Source: MA-ANB-1 sp040878225 (lineage in GTDB: Bacteria > Actinomycetota > Acidimicrobiia > Spongiisociales > ZC4RG35). Taken from it: 18,675 nt of DNA. The stretch's first letter is position 1. Each line of letters begins with the position of its first letter. The position numbers and the translations under genes are program-made. Positions 1-7,346 of this stretch are shown in pieces. The notes below the pieces were generated by a model that saw nothing but the letters and a program-made list of their open reading frames with translations, had not been told where the DNA came from and made no database searches. The stretch is from NCBI GenBank assembly GCA_040878225.1, contig JBBDMR010000096.1, positions 1-18,675 of the forward strand, given 5' to 3'.

Positions 1-76
1 CAAACCCAGGCAGCTTGACAGTTACGCCCCTGGGGTGTCTACCTCCACCCGCCTGTCGGCGGATGCAGGAACCTTC

Positions 77-98
77 CTCCCGCAAGCGGGAGGACAGC
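77..98 (+). repeat. Dispersed 22-base repeat, copy 1
   Basis: This copy matches positions 339-360 exactly over 22 bases. It has a palindromic core (CTCCCGC, AA, GCGGGAG) followed by GACAGC. The shared non-palindromic tail shows that the two copies are duplicates of a longer element and not chance palindromes. Confidence 0.85.
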
Positions 99-102
99 AG
101 GG

Positions 103-156
103 ACTCTCCCTCCGCTTGCCACTCTCCCTCCGCTTGCCGCTCTCCCTCCGCTTGCG
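103..156 (+). repeat. Three tandem 18-base repeats
   Basis: Units start at 103, 121 and 139. The first two are identical (ACTCTCCCTCCGCTTGCC); the third differs at its first and last bases. The third unit runs into the palindrome at 142-163, so the array probably grew by duplicating the left arm of that palindrome. That origin is inference; the repeat itself is read directly. Confidence 0.85.
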
Positions 157-163
157 GAGGGAG
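142..163. repeat. Perfect 22-base palindrome (10+2+10)
   Basis: The arm CTCCCTCCGC at 142-151 and its exact reverse complement at 154-163 flank a central TT. With a two-base centre the hairpin would open one or two pairs. It is the same design as the CTCCCGC-AA-GCGGGAG elements nearby, with a longer arm. Confidence 0.85.
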
Positions 164-338
164 TACCTCCGACCGGTAGGTCGGAGGGGAGGGTGGGGAG
201 TTCCCACCAACGGTGTTTGAGATGCGTCCGCTCTCAACTCGCAGAGTCTCAGTCCCCCTTACCTCCCCGCCCTCCGTGGGCGGGCAGGGACTTTTCCCCC
301 ATTCGACTTCGTCTCTGGGGGAACAGATACTCCTACCT

Positions 339-360
339 CTCCCGCAAGCGGGAGGACAGC
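339..360 (+). repeat. Dispersed 22-base repeat, copy 2
   Basis: Identical to 77-98, in the same orientation and 262 bases downstream. It ends 27 bases before the start codon of the HAD phosphatase gene, so it lies in that gene's leader or promoter region. Confidence 0.85.
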
Positions 361-387
361 CAGTGAGACTTCCTAACCTGCTGGGTG

Positions 388-1044
388 ATGGCGTCCATAC
401 ACATCGTTTGGGATTGGAACGGGACCTTGCTCAACGACCTCGAGCTCGTTGTGCGGTCGGTTAGTGAGTCGATCGGCCGGTTCGGGCACGATCCGATCGA
501 CGCTGACAGCTACCGGGACCACTACACCAGACCGGTTCGCTCCTTCTACGATTCGCTGTTCGGGAGGCAAGTCGGCGACATGGAATGGTCCGATTTGAAC
601 AAGATCTTCCATGAGGTCTATTACGCGGGCGTCGACAGCGCCAATCTGGCCGACGATGCAGTGTCGGTCCTCGACCGCGCTGCGGGCCTTGGCTTCGGGC
701 AGTCGCTGCTTTCGATGAGCACCCATGAGCACCTGGTGCCAACGGTTCGCACCCACGGGATCGAGCGATACTTCTCACTGATCACCGGGTTGGAGAGGCC
801 GAGTGGCGAGGTAAAGGCGGCCTATCTGAAGCGCCATCTCTTCGACCAGGACGTCGATCCCGGCACCGTTGTGGTGATCGGAGACACTCCGGATGATCAC
901 ACCGCCGCAGTTTCGGTCGGGGCTCGGTCGATTCTCTATGACGGTGGTTCCCACCACCGCCACGTTCTCGACGCGCAGAGGGCCCCGGTAGCCGACACGC
1001 TCACCGCGGTGCTCGACATGATCGAAAACGGTTCGCCCCGTTGA
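388..1044 (+). CDS. HAD-family phosphatase (phosphoglycolate phosphatase-like)
   Basis: The 218-aa protein has all four HAD motifs: motif I DWNGTLL with nucleophile Asp9, motif II serine in LSMST near residue 109, motif III Lys143 in GEVKAAYLK, and motif IV GDTPDD at 165-170 for Mg2+ binding. Residues ~15-90 would be the helical cap. The family hydrolyses small phosphate esters in the cytoplasm; the substrate cannot be read from sequence. In motif I the second acidic residue of DxD is Asn (D-W-N), a variant I associate with actinobacterial HAD proteins. ATG at 388 is chosen over the adjacent GTG at 385; neither has a strong ribosome binding site. It heads an operon: its TGA overlaps the TTG start of the next gene. 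Confidence 0.85.
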   Translation: MASIHIVWDWNGTLLNDLELVVRSVSESIGRFGHDPIDADSYRDHYTRPVRSFYDSLFGRQVGDMEWSDLNKIFHEVYYAGVDSANLADDAVSVLDRAAGLGFGQSLLSMSTHEHLVPTVRTHGIERYFSLITGLERPSGEVKAAYLKRHLFDQDVDPGTVVVIGDTPDDHTAAVSVGARSILYDGGSHHRHVLDAQRAPVADTLTAVLDMIENGSPR

Positions 1045-1883
1045 GCCGACAGCGTCGCTATGTCTCGGTGGTGCTGGGGCTGGTGACGTTGCTCTCCCTC
1101 GGTTTTGTGGTGGCAGTGGCGGCCCGGTCCCGGCCCGGCGGGTTTGGCGACGACCCGCTGTTCGAACTCGACACCAAGTTCGACATCGACCTGGGCCAGC
1201 TGATCGGCTGGACTCTGATCGTGCTCGCAGTCCTCGGCGCGATCCTGCTCGTGTTCGCCATCAAAGAGGTGCGGCCCCGCCGCCAGGAGCGAAAGCGAAG
1301 CTATGTGGGGGTGATTCTTGGAGTCCTGGTGTTCCTGCTGATACTGAGATTCCTCCAGCCGGTCGCCGAGAACTTCGTGACAGACCCGGGAGGTACGGGA
1401 CAGGTCGATGCCACCGGGGAAACTGCAACCACCGGGGGTAGCGCTGCGGCCTGGCTCTTCTCGCTGTTGGTGGCGGCAGTTATCGCTGCTGCTCTGACCC
1501 GGGTCGGGCTGGCGGTACGTCTGGCCGACGCCCCCTTCGAAGACCCGTCGCCCGAACCACTCGGCCCTCGATCACCCGATTCCAGGGTCAGCCCGGCCGT
1601 GCTCGATCTCGGGACTGACCCTCGTTCCCGCGTTCTCAATGCGTACAGCCGATTCGAGCGAACCGCCGCAGACCGTGGTGTGGCGCGGCGGGTGACGGAA
1701 ACCGCCCAGCGCCATGCCCGGAGGGCGACTGCCGAGCTCGGTCTCGACCACGCCGGCGTGGCCCGGCTGATGGACCGTTACTCCCGCACCCGCTTTGGCT
1801 ACGGCCCGGTGTCCGACGCTGATGCCGAGGAGGCCGAGGCGATGTCGGTCAGCCTGTGCCAGGAGATGGAGGTGGCGCGATGA
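1041..1883 (+). CDS. DUF4129-domain membrane protein
   Basis: The 280-aa protein has four predicted membrane segments at about 7-28, 54-74, 88-105 and 135-155. A soluble C-terminal part (~190-270) has the DUF4129 look: an AY.RFER..ADRG stretch, then a helical region ending in a RYSRTRFGYGPVSD-like motif. DUF4129 usually forms the C-terminal tail of TgpA-like transglutaminase proteins or stands alone beside MoxR and DUF58 genes, as here; no transglutaminase core is present. The TTG start overlaps the previous stop by four bases (TTGA), and its own stop overlaps the next start (ATGA), so translation is probably coupled. Its molecular role is unknown; an envelope function is inferred from the family and context. 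Confidence 0.8.
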   Translation: MSRQRRYVSVVLGLVTLLSLGFVVAVAARSRPGGFGDDPLFELDTKFDIDLGQLIGWTLIVLAVLGAILLVFAIKEVRPRRQERKRSYVGVILGVLVFLLILRFLQPVAENFVTDPGGTGQVDATGETATTGGSAAAWLFSLLVAAVIAAALTRVGLAVRLADAPFEDPSPEPLGPRSPDSRVSPAVLDLGTDPRSRVLNAYSRFERTAADRGVARRVTETAQRHARRATAELGLDHAGVARLMDRYSRTRFGYGPVSDADAEEAEAMSVSLCQEMEVAR

Positions 1884-2338
1884 TCCGCCTTGTCGTCGGT
1901 GCTGCTGCTGCTGCGTCTGTTGCGGGGTTCATCCTCAGCCAGATGCAGGGTGCGACCGAGCTCGCCCTCTGGGAAGGGCTCCTGGTGTTGCTGGTCGGCC
2001 TTCAATACCGGGGAATTCCGAACCGGGGTGACCCGCTCGAAGTTCCCCTCTTCACGGCCCCGGCTCCCGACCTTTCCCGACTGCCCCGGGCCATCGCCAC
2101 CTCCGAGCTGATGGTGATTGACGCCACGAGCGGCTACCTCAGCCCGGACCGGCGTCTCCGACCGAGTCTGAAACGGATCGCAGAGCACCGGCTCGAACGT
2201 CACGGGCTCAGAATCGAGTCGGCTGGAGCGGTGGAGCTATTGGGGGAGCGAGAATGGAATACGCTGATGGGAACCGGTGATGAAGCCGTGCCGGTCGAAG
2301 ACCTCGAACTATTGGTGACGGGATTGGAGAAATTGTGA
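1880..2338 (+). CDS. Unrecognised 152-aa membrane protein in the MoxR/DUF58 operon
   Basis: I do not recognise a family. The protein starts with two hydrophobic segments (~3-20 and ~27-43) separated by a short polar stretch, then a ~105-residue charged soluble part with an Arg-rich helix near 95-115 and an acidic C-terminus. This predicts a small anchored protein with a cytoplasmic or external tail. ATG 1880 is chosen because it overlaps the preceding TGA (ATGA) and has a GGAG/GGAGG-rich stretch just upstream inside DUF4129; a GTG at 1856 would force a 28-base overlap. The stop overlaps the GTG of the MoxR gene. Its place between DUF4129 and MoxR suggests it is part of the same complex or pathway, which is inference. 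Confidence 0.75.
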   Translation: MIRLVVGAAAAASVAGFILSQMQGATELALWEGLLVLLVGLQYRGIPNRGDPLEVPLFTAPAPDLSRLPRAIATSELMVIDATSGYLSPDRRLRPSLKRIAEHRLERHGLRIESAGAVELLGEREWNTLMGTGDEAVPVEDLELLVTGLEKL

Positions 2339-3318
2339 CGGCACCGGCCCTTGAAGTCGCGAAGGTCGCCGAGGTGGCCAACTCCATCCTCGACGAAGTT
2401 GAGCGCGCGGTGCTGGGGAAGAGGGAAGCATTAAGGCTCATCCTGATGGCGTTGCTGGCGAATGGCCACGTTCTCATCGAAGACCTCCCCGGATTGGCTA
2501 AGACACTGCTGGCACGATCATTCGCCCAGGTTGCCGACATGGGATTTTCCCGGGTCCAATTCACTCCCGACCTCATGCCCATGGACATCACGGGCTCGAT
2601 GATCCTCGACCCTGCCACCAACTTGCCTGAGTTCCGTCCCGGCCCGGTATTCACCAACCTTCTGTTGGCCGATGAGATAAATCGCGCTCCTGCCAAGACC
2701 CAGGCGTCGCTCCTCGAGGCGATGCAAGAGAAACAGGTGACTGTCGACGGGGAGACCCACCTCCTCGGCCCCCCGTTTCTCGTCATCGCCACCCAGAACC
2801 CGATCGAATACGAGGGCACCTATCCATTGCCGGAGGCTCAAGTCGACAGGTTCCTGGCGAGGGTTCGCCTCGGATACCCCGACCGGGAGGCCGAGTGGTC
2901 GATCCTCGAGAGCCGCGCCAGGCGGGGCACCGACGACATTCCACTGCGCAAACTCGTCGACAGGTCGACCGTCCTCGAGATGCAGCGCTCGGTGGAGTCC
3001 GTTCACGTCGCTGAATCGGTGGGCAAGTACATAGTCGACCTGGTGGCTGCGACCCGGACCTCAGGTCGGGTGCGGGTGGGTGCCAGCCCCAGGGGCTCTC
3101 TCGCCGTCATGAAGCTGGCCCGCGCCGCCGCCGCGTTTGCCGGCCGGGACTACGTGGTTCCTGACGATGTTCAGGATGTTGCTATCGCCGGTCTCGCCCA
3201 CCGCATCATCATGCGTCCGGAATATTGGGCGCAGGAGTTCACCGAGGAACGGGTAGTGACCGAGATCCTGGAGCAGATCGAAACTCCACCCGCGCTTCCC
3301 AACGAACTCATGCCTTGA
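2335..3318 (+). CDS. MoxR-family AAA+ ATPase
   Basis: This 327-aa protein has the usual length for the family. Walker A is DLPGLAKTLL with Lys56-Thr57, Walker B is LLLADEINRA with Asp113-Glu114, and the sensor-1 region reads ATQNPIEYEGTYPLPEAQ (Asn155), followed by DRF. The C-terminal lid domain contains VRVGASPRGS and the typical DYVVPDDVQ stretch. MoxR ATPases act as chaperone-like remodellers, often with a DUF58 or VWA partner encoded next door, as here. The GTG start shares a GTGA overlap with the previous gene and the stop shares TTGA with the next. The exact target is unknown. Assignment to the family is firm. Confidence 0.95.
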   Translation: MTAPALEVAKVAEVANSILDEVERAVLGKREALRLILMALLANGHVLIEDLPGLAKTLLARSFAQVADMGFSRVQFTPDLMPMDITGSMILDPATNLPEFRPGPVFTNLLLADEINRAPAKTQASLLEAMQEKQVTVDGETHLLGPPFLVIATQNPIEYEGTYPLPEAQVDRFLARVRLGYPDREAEWSILESRARRGTDDIPLRKLVDRSTVLEMQRSVESVHVAESVGKYIVDLVAATRTSGRVRVGASPRGSLAVMKLARAAAAFAGRDYVVPDDVQDVAIAGLAHRIIMRPEYWAQEFTEERVVTEILEQIETPPALPNELMP

Positions 3319-4604
3319 ACATTCGATCCAGCCCTCGGTTGCGCGCATACGTGTCAGCCGGCCTGGTTGGCATGGCGGCAGGGCTGGCGGCCGGGAGCCC
3401 GGAGCCGGTGCTCATCGGCACCGCTTTCCTGGTCCTCGCGGTGGTCGGCATCCTCGGTGGCCAGGCTCTCCCGTTGCACGTGTCGATTCTGGAGTGGCCG
3501 CAGTCGATGGTCGAAGGTGAGGAGCGTCGCATACGCCTTCGCTTTGAGTCCGACGGGGACGCCGGCCGAACCTATGCCGATCTCAACCTGAGCCGCGGCC
3601 TCGAGGTGGTGGAGGTCGTCGGGGCACGTGTCTTCGGGGGCGGCCGTCTGATGGTGCCTGCTGTTGGGAGCGGCACCGATGTTGTCGTCACCGTTAGGGC
3701 ATCGTCCTGGGGCCGCCACCGGATCGGACCGATCAGCACCTACACCGAGGCGCCATTGAGCATGTTCGACGTCGGGCAGACTTCGCCTGGTCTCAGGAGT
3801 TGGGTCGTCGTGCCCCAGGAGGTCGCCCTCAGGCGCCTGCTGTCGCCCCTCGAGACCAATCTCCACTCCGGCGATCTCGTTTCCAAGCTGCGGGGCTCGG
3901 GCTCGGAGTTTGCCGATCTGCGTTCGTACGCCCCCGGCGACGACCCGCGCCACATCAACTGGCGGGTGTCCTCTCGGTCTGACGGACTGTGGGTCAACGA
4001 GCGGCACCCGGAGCGGAACGGGGACGTGATCCTTCTGGTAGATGCCCAGGTCGAAACCAACACCGGGCTGGTCGACCTCGTCGACCGTTCGGTCCGGCTC
4101 GCGGCGGCGTTGCTGCACGGCCATGCCCGACGGCGTCATCGCCTCGGCCTTGTAACCCTCGACGGCATGTGCCGCTGGGTTGGGCCCGGCTCGGGTGAAA
4201 TCCATCGACGCAAGCTCCTCGAGCAACTCCTCGGTGTCCGGCCGGGGGAGGTCCTCTGGGATGCAGTTGAGCGGTCGGTGATCAGGGCGGCGAAACGGCC
4301 GGCGTTGGTAATAGCGCTTAGTCCCCTGCTCGACAACAACATGGCCGGATTGCTCAACGTTCTGCGGCGGTCCGGAATTGACGTGGTTGCTATCGAGGTC
4401 GATGCAACCGAGCAGCTGAGCGGGCCAGAGCGAGGGGATAGGGAGATCGGACGCAGAATCTGGACCATGGAGCGGGACCGGATCCGGGATCGATTGTCCG
4501 GTGCCGGGATCGCCGTCGCCATCTGGGCGAGAGACGACCCTCCAGAAGTTCCCCTCCACCAGCTCGATGTGAGGAGGTCGTCTTGGCGACGGCAGCTCGG
4601 CTGA
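3315..4604 (+). CDS. DUF58-domain protein (MoxR partner)
   Basis: The 429-aa protein begins with two hydrophobic segments (~8-24 and ~28-48), followed by a beta-rich extracytoplasmic or cytoplasmic region. The DUF58 signature lies around residues 193-235: GSGSEFADLRSYAPGDDPR, HINWR and VNERHPE, then DVILLVDAQ at the start of a VWA-like fold. DUF58 proteins are the usual partners of MoxR ATPases. TTG at 3315 is chosen because it makes the same TTGA overlap seen elsewhere in this operon; the frame is open further upstream to 3225, but that would lie wholly inside moxR. The C-terminus overlaps the next gene by 22 bases. Confidence 0.92.
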   Translation: MNIRSSPRLRAYVSAGLVGMAAGLAAGSPEPVLIGTAFLVLAVVGILGGQALPLHVSILEWPQSMVEGEERRIRLRFESDGDAGRTYADLNLSRGLEVVEVVGARVFGGGRLMVPAVGSGTDVVVTVRASSWGRHRIGPISTYTEAPLSMFDVGQTSPGLRSWVVVPQEVALRRLLSPLETNLHSGDLVSKLRGSGSEFADLRSYAPGDDPRHINWRVSSRSDGLWVNERHPERNGDVILLVDAQVETNTGLVDLVDRSVRLAAALLHGHARRRHRLGLVTLDGMCRWVGPGSGEIHRRKLLEQLLGVRPGEVLWDAVERSVIRAAKRPALVIALSPLLDNNMAGLLNVLRRSGIDVVAIEVDATEQLSGPERGDREIGRRIWTMERDRIRDRLSGAGIAVAIWARDDPPEVPLHQLDVRRSSWRRQLG

Positions 4605-5083
4605 CAGCCCTGCTCTCGGTGGCTCTCGCAGTAGCCCTCGTTCTGGTGTCCGACCCGGGCGGCAACGGGTTCATTTCCCTACTGGGGTGGATCACCGTCG
4701 CCCTGCTCGCCGCAGGCCTGATAATGGGCCACCGCGGCGGGATCACCGCTCTGGCCGTGGGATTTGTCATGCGCCTCGGCCTGGTGGTGGCGTTCGACCT
4801 TGCGGTCATCCCCGATCTATGGGTCCAGGCCCTGCTGCTCACGCTCTCTGTCGAGACTGCCTCGATCTCCTTCACCCTGAGGGTCCGGCCGGTGGATCCA
4901 CTGACCGAACTCGTCCGGGGTGTCGGTACTGCCGTGATCGTCGCTGGATTGGTTGCTGCAATGGGGATAGTCGTAGAAGGTGCGGACACGGGCGGGATCC
5001 TGGTCCGCATCGCCGGCATCGCTGCCCTGGTGGTTGCCGCCGGCTGGGTGGTCCGCACCTGGCGCCGCTCCGGCCTCGCCTGA
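4583..5083 (+). CDS. Unrecognised polytopic membrane protein
   Basis: The 166-aa protein is mostly hydrophobic with about five predicted membrane segments: ~4-22, 29-46, 50-72, 76-92 and 113-150, the last possibly two helices. It ends in a short Arg-rich tail (RTWRRSG), consistent with a cytoplasmic C-terminus. I recognise no family motif. The TTG start is supported by GAGGAGG at about 4571-4577, five bases upstream, inside the end of the DUF58 gene. It is the last gene of the operon, and its TGA is separated by a single base from the stop of the convergent glpX gene. Function unknown; the context suggests envelope biology. Confidence 0.7.
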   Translation: MATAARLTALLSVALAVALVLVSDPGGNGFISLLGWITVALLAAGLIMGHRGGITALAVGFVMRLGLVVAFDLAVIPDLWVQALLLTLSVETASISFTLRVRPVDPLTELVRGVGTAVIVAGLVAAMGIVVEGADTGGILVRIAGIAALVVAAGWVVRTWRRSGLA

Positions 5084-5084
5084 A

Positions 5085-6074
5085 TCAGTCCAATGTCTGT
5101 GCGGAGATGCGGCGGAGACGGTCGAGGTCGTGGTACGCGTCCATGTAGCGGATCGAACCCGTCTTCGAGCGCATGATCACCGAATGAGTGACCACAGTCT
5201 CGCCGCGGAACTCGACGGGGCGGAGATACTCGCCGCCGGTGACACCGGTGGCCGCGAAGAACACATTGTCAGACGCAATGAGATCGTTGTTGGTCATGAC
5301 CTTATCGAGGTCGAGTCCCTCGTCGAGGGCGTACTGGCGCTCGCTCTCGTCCCTCGGCCACAGGCGGCATTGCTGCTCTCCTTCGACGCAGAGGAGAGCG
5401 GCTGCTGCAAGCACGGCCTCGGGTGAGCCTCCTATGCCCAGGAGGATGTCGGCTGCGGTTTCGTCCTGTGCGGTGGCGATGGCCCCGGCCACGTCACCGT
5501 CGCGGATCAAGCTGATCCGGGCTCCCGCCTTGCGTACCTCGTCGATGTACTGCTGGTTGCGGGGCCGGTCGAGGATGAGGACCCGCAGGTCGTTTACGTC
5601 TTTTCGCTTTGCCTTGGCCACCTGCTTCAGGTTGTGCTCCACCGGTGCCTCGAGATCCACCTTGCCGGCAGCTTCAGGCCCAACCGCGATTTTGTCCATG
5701 TACACGAGTGAGCCGGGCGCGTACATCGACCCCCGGCCCTCGGAAAGGGCAATTACTGCGATCGCCCCGGGAATTCCCGAGGCGGTGAGGGTGGTCCCGT
5801 CAACCGGGTCGACCGCGACGTCGACCACGAGCCCGGTACCGGTACCGACCCGCTCCCCGTTGAACAGCATCGGTGCCCGATCTTTCTCACCTTCACCGAT
5901 GATTACCAGGCCATCGATCTCGAGCGTGGCGAGGTGAAAACGCATTCCGTCGACTGCTGCCTGGTCGGCGGCCTCTTTGTCGCCGCGGCCCAGCCAGCGC
6001 CCGGCACCCATGGCAGCCGTCTCGGTGACCCGGACCAGGTCGAGCCCCAGGTTCCTTTCGACGGGTTCGACCAT
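5085..6074 (-). CDS. glpX: Class II fructose-1,6-bisphosphatase
   Basis: The 329-aa cytoplasmic enzyme removes the 1-phosphate of fructose 1,6-bisphosphate in gluconeogenesis. GlpX hallmarks are visible: GRGDKEAAD (Asp32-Lys33), IIGEGEKDRAPML (Glu61, Glu63), DPVDGTT at 89-95 for metal binding, and GIGGSPEAVLAA. The length matches the family and the sequence is intact. In actinobacteria the GlpX type is normally the main fructose-bisphosphatase. ATG at 6074 overlaps the TGA of the upstream thiolase gene by one base (TGATG), which predicts coupled translation from a shared message. Its 3' end lies one base from the convergent membrane protein gene, so no separate terminator fits between them. 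Confidence 0.95.
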   Translation of the reverse strand: MVEPVERNLGLDLVRVTETAAMGAGRWLGRGDKEAADQAAVDGMRFHLATLEIDGLVIIGEGEKDRAPMLFNGERVGTGTGLVVDVAVDPVDGTTLTASGIPGAIAVIALSEGRGSMYAPGSLVYMDKIAVGPEAAGKVDLEAPVEHNLKQVAKAKRKDVNDLRVLILDRPRNQQYIDEVRKAGARISLIRDGDVAGAIATAQDETAADILLGIGGSPEAVLAAAALLCVEGEQQCRLWPRDESERQYALDEGLDLDKVMTNNDLIASDNVFFAATGVTGGEYLRPVEFRGETVVTHSVIMRSKTGSIRYMDAYHDLDRLRRISAQTLD

Positions 6075-7258
6075 CAGTCACCCACCCGGACGATGATTGC
6101 ATCTCCCTGCCCGCCCCCACCACAGAGGGTTGCCGCACCGACGCCACCACCGCGGGCGGTGAGGGCTCCGATGAGGCTGACGATGAGTCTCGCCCCGGTG
6201 GCCCCGAGCGGATGGCCGAGAGCGACGGCACCTCCGTTGACATTCACCTTCTCTTCTGGAATTTCCAGCATCCGGGCCGACCAGAGTGCAACCGCGGCGA
6301 AGGCTTCGTTGATCTCGACGATGTCGAGGTCAGCCGGTGTCATCCCTGCCTTCTTGAGGGCAACAGCAAGAGCCTCTGCCGGACGCTCATGCAACGTCGC
6401 GTCGATGCCGCCGATCTGACCGTAGGCCACGATCTCGGCCAGCACTGGTGCCCCGGTGGCGTCGGCGGCGACCGGGTCGGCGACTACGAGGGCTGCAGCG
6501 CCGTCCGATACCTGAGATGCGTTCCCCGCAGTGATGGTGCCGTCATCGACAAAGGCCGGCCGCAACGATCCGAGACTCTCTGCAGTCGAGCCCTCGCGGA
6601 TGCCCTCGTCGACGCTGACGATGACGGGGTCGCCCTTGCGCTGGGGAACGGGTGTCGGCGCGATCTCGAACTCGAACGCTCCGCGGGCGGTAGCTTCGGC
6701 AGCTCTCTGGTGGCTACGGGCCGCCCACTCGTCCTGCTCCTCACGGCCTATGCCCAACCTCTGGTTCTTAACGTCGGAAGACTGGCCCATCGTGCATTGG
6801 TCAAAGGCACAGAACAGCCCGTCGTGCTGCATCACATCGACCATGGTCACGTCTCCGATTCGGGCGCCCCACCGCAGCTCCCTCACAACGTGAGGGGCGT
6901 TACTCATGCTCTCCATGCCGCCGGCGAGGACGAACTTGGAATCGCCGGTCCTGATGGCGCGGTCGGCGAGTCCCACCGCCGACATGCCTGAAAGGCACAC
7001 CTTGTTGATGGTTGTCGACGGAATCGACATCGGGAGGCCACCGGCAACGGCCGCCTGGCGCGCTGTTATCTGGCCCTCTCCGGCCTGGAGGACGTGACCG
7101 AAGAGGATCTCGTCGAAAGCCTCTTGGCCCACCCCCGACCTCGATACCGCGGCCTCGATAGCGACACCGCCGAGCTCGACTGCTCGCAGTGGCGCCAGTG
7201 CACCCCCGTATTTTCCGATCGGGGTTCGTGCGATGCCGGTGATAACGCTGTTTGTCAT
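6074..7258 (-). CDS. Thiolase (acetyl-CoA C-acetyltransferase type)
   Basis: The 394-aa enzyme condenses two acetyl-CoA or cleaves 3-ketoacyl-CoA. The catalytic set is complete: Cys88 in NKVCLSG, His349 in GGAVALGHPLGATG, Cys379 in TLCGGGGQG, and the NEAFA motif. Length and motifs fit the AtoB/ThlA-like group better than trifunctional FadA, but direction of use cannot be decided from sequence. An AGGAG lies eight bases before the ATG. The gene is divergent from methylmalonyl-CoA epimerase, an arrangement also known in other actinobacteria, which suggests a role in acyl-CoA and propionate/methylmalonyl-CoA metabolism. It is followed by glpX with a one-base overlap. Confidence 0.93.
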   Translation of the reverse strand: MTNSVITGIARTPIGKYGGALAPLRAVELGGVAIEAAVSRSGVGQEAFDEILFGHVLQAGEGQITARQAAVAGGLPMSIPSTTINKVCLSGMSAVGLADRAIRTGDSKFVLAGGMESMSNAPHVVRELRWGARIGDVTMVDVMQHDGLFCAFDQCTMGQSSDVKNQRLGIGREEQDEWAARSHQRAAEATARGAFEFEIAPTPVPQRKGDPVIVSVDEGIREGSTAESLGSLRPAFVDDGTITAGNASQVSDGAAALVVADPVAADATGAPVLAEIVAYGQIGGIDATLHERPAEALAVALKKAGMTPADLDIVEINEAFAAVALWSARMLEIPEEKVNVNGGAVALGHPLGATGARLIVSLIGALTARGGGVGAATLCGGGGQGDAIIVRVGD

Positions 7259-7266
7259 AAATGAGT

Positions 7267-7271
7267 CTCCT
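7267..7271 (-). promoter_or_regulatory. Ribosome binding site of the thiolase gene
   Basis: Read on the minus strand, AGGAG precedes the ATG at 7258 by eight bases. It is one of the clearer Shine-Dalgarno sequences in the window and supports this start. Confidence 0.6.
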
Positions 7272-7346
7272 GATCACCGATGGTAACGGCCTCGCGACAC
7301 CAGTTCTTCCCGATCAGCCGGCCCGGCTGTGGGACGGTATCGTGGA

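Larger units (their letters stand above)
1..384. repeat. Gene-free region rich in small palindromic (REP-like) repeats
   Basis: I see no convincing gene here; short reading frames on both strands are low-complexity translations of the repeats. The region holds at least six inverted or tandem elements: CTCCCGCAAGCGGGAG at 77-92 and again at 339-354, three tandem 18-base units at 103-156, a perfect 10+2+10 palindrome at 142-163, and perfect hairpins at 166-187 (9-bp stem, GGTA loop), 266-284 (7-bp stem, TCCGT loop) and 294-323 (7-bp stem, 16-base loop). Short palindromes of the type CTCCCGC-NN-GCGGGAG occur as dispersed intergenic repeats in many high-GC bacteria. The upstream gene lies outside the window, so whether these elements act as its terminator or as mobile REP elements cannot be told from here. 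Confidence 0.75.

Noticed and set aside
103..163. CRISPR array
   Set aside because: The repeats are directly adjacent without unique spacers and no cas gene is in the window.
35..220. Small open frames with repeated Arg-Glu-Ser or Leu-Arg-Leu-Pro-Leu-Ser units
   Set aside because: They are translations of the 18-base tandem repeats, not proteins.
3354..4559. 401-codon open frame on - opposite the DUF58 gene
   Set aside because: The DUF58 protein on + has family signatures and operon context; the antisense frame has none.
6212..6991. 259-codon open frame on + opposite the thiolase
   Set aside because: Antisense to a thiolase with all catalytic motifs; no domain visible.
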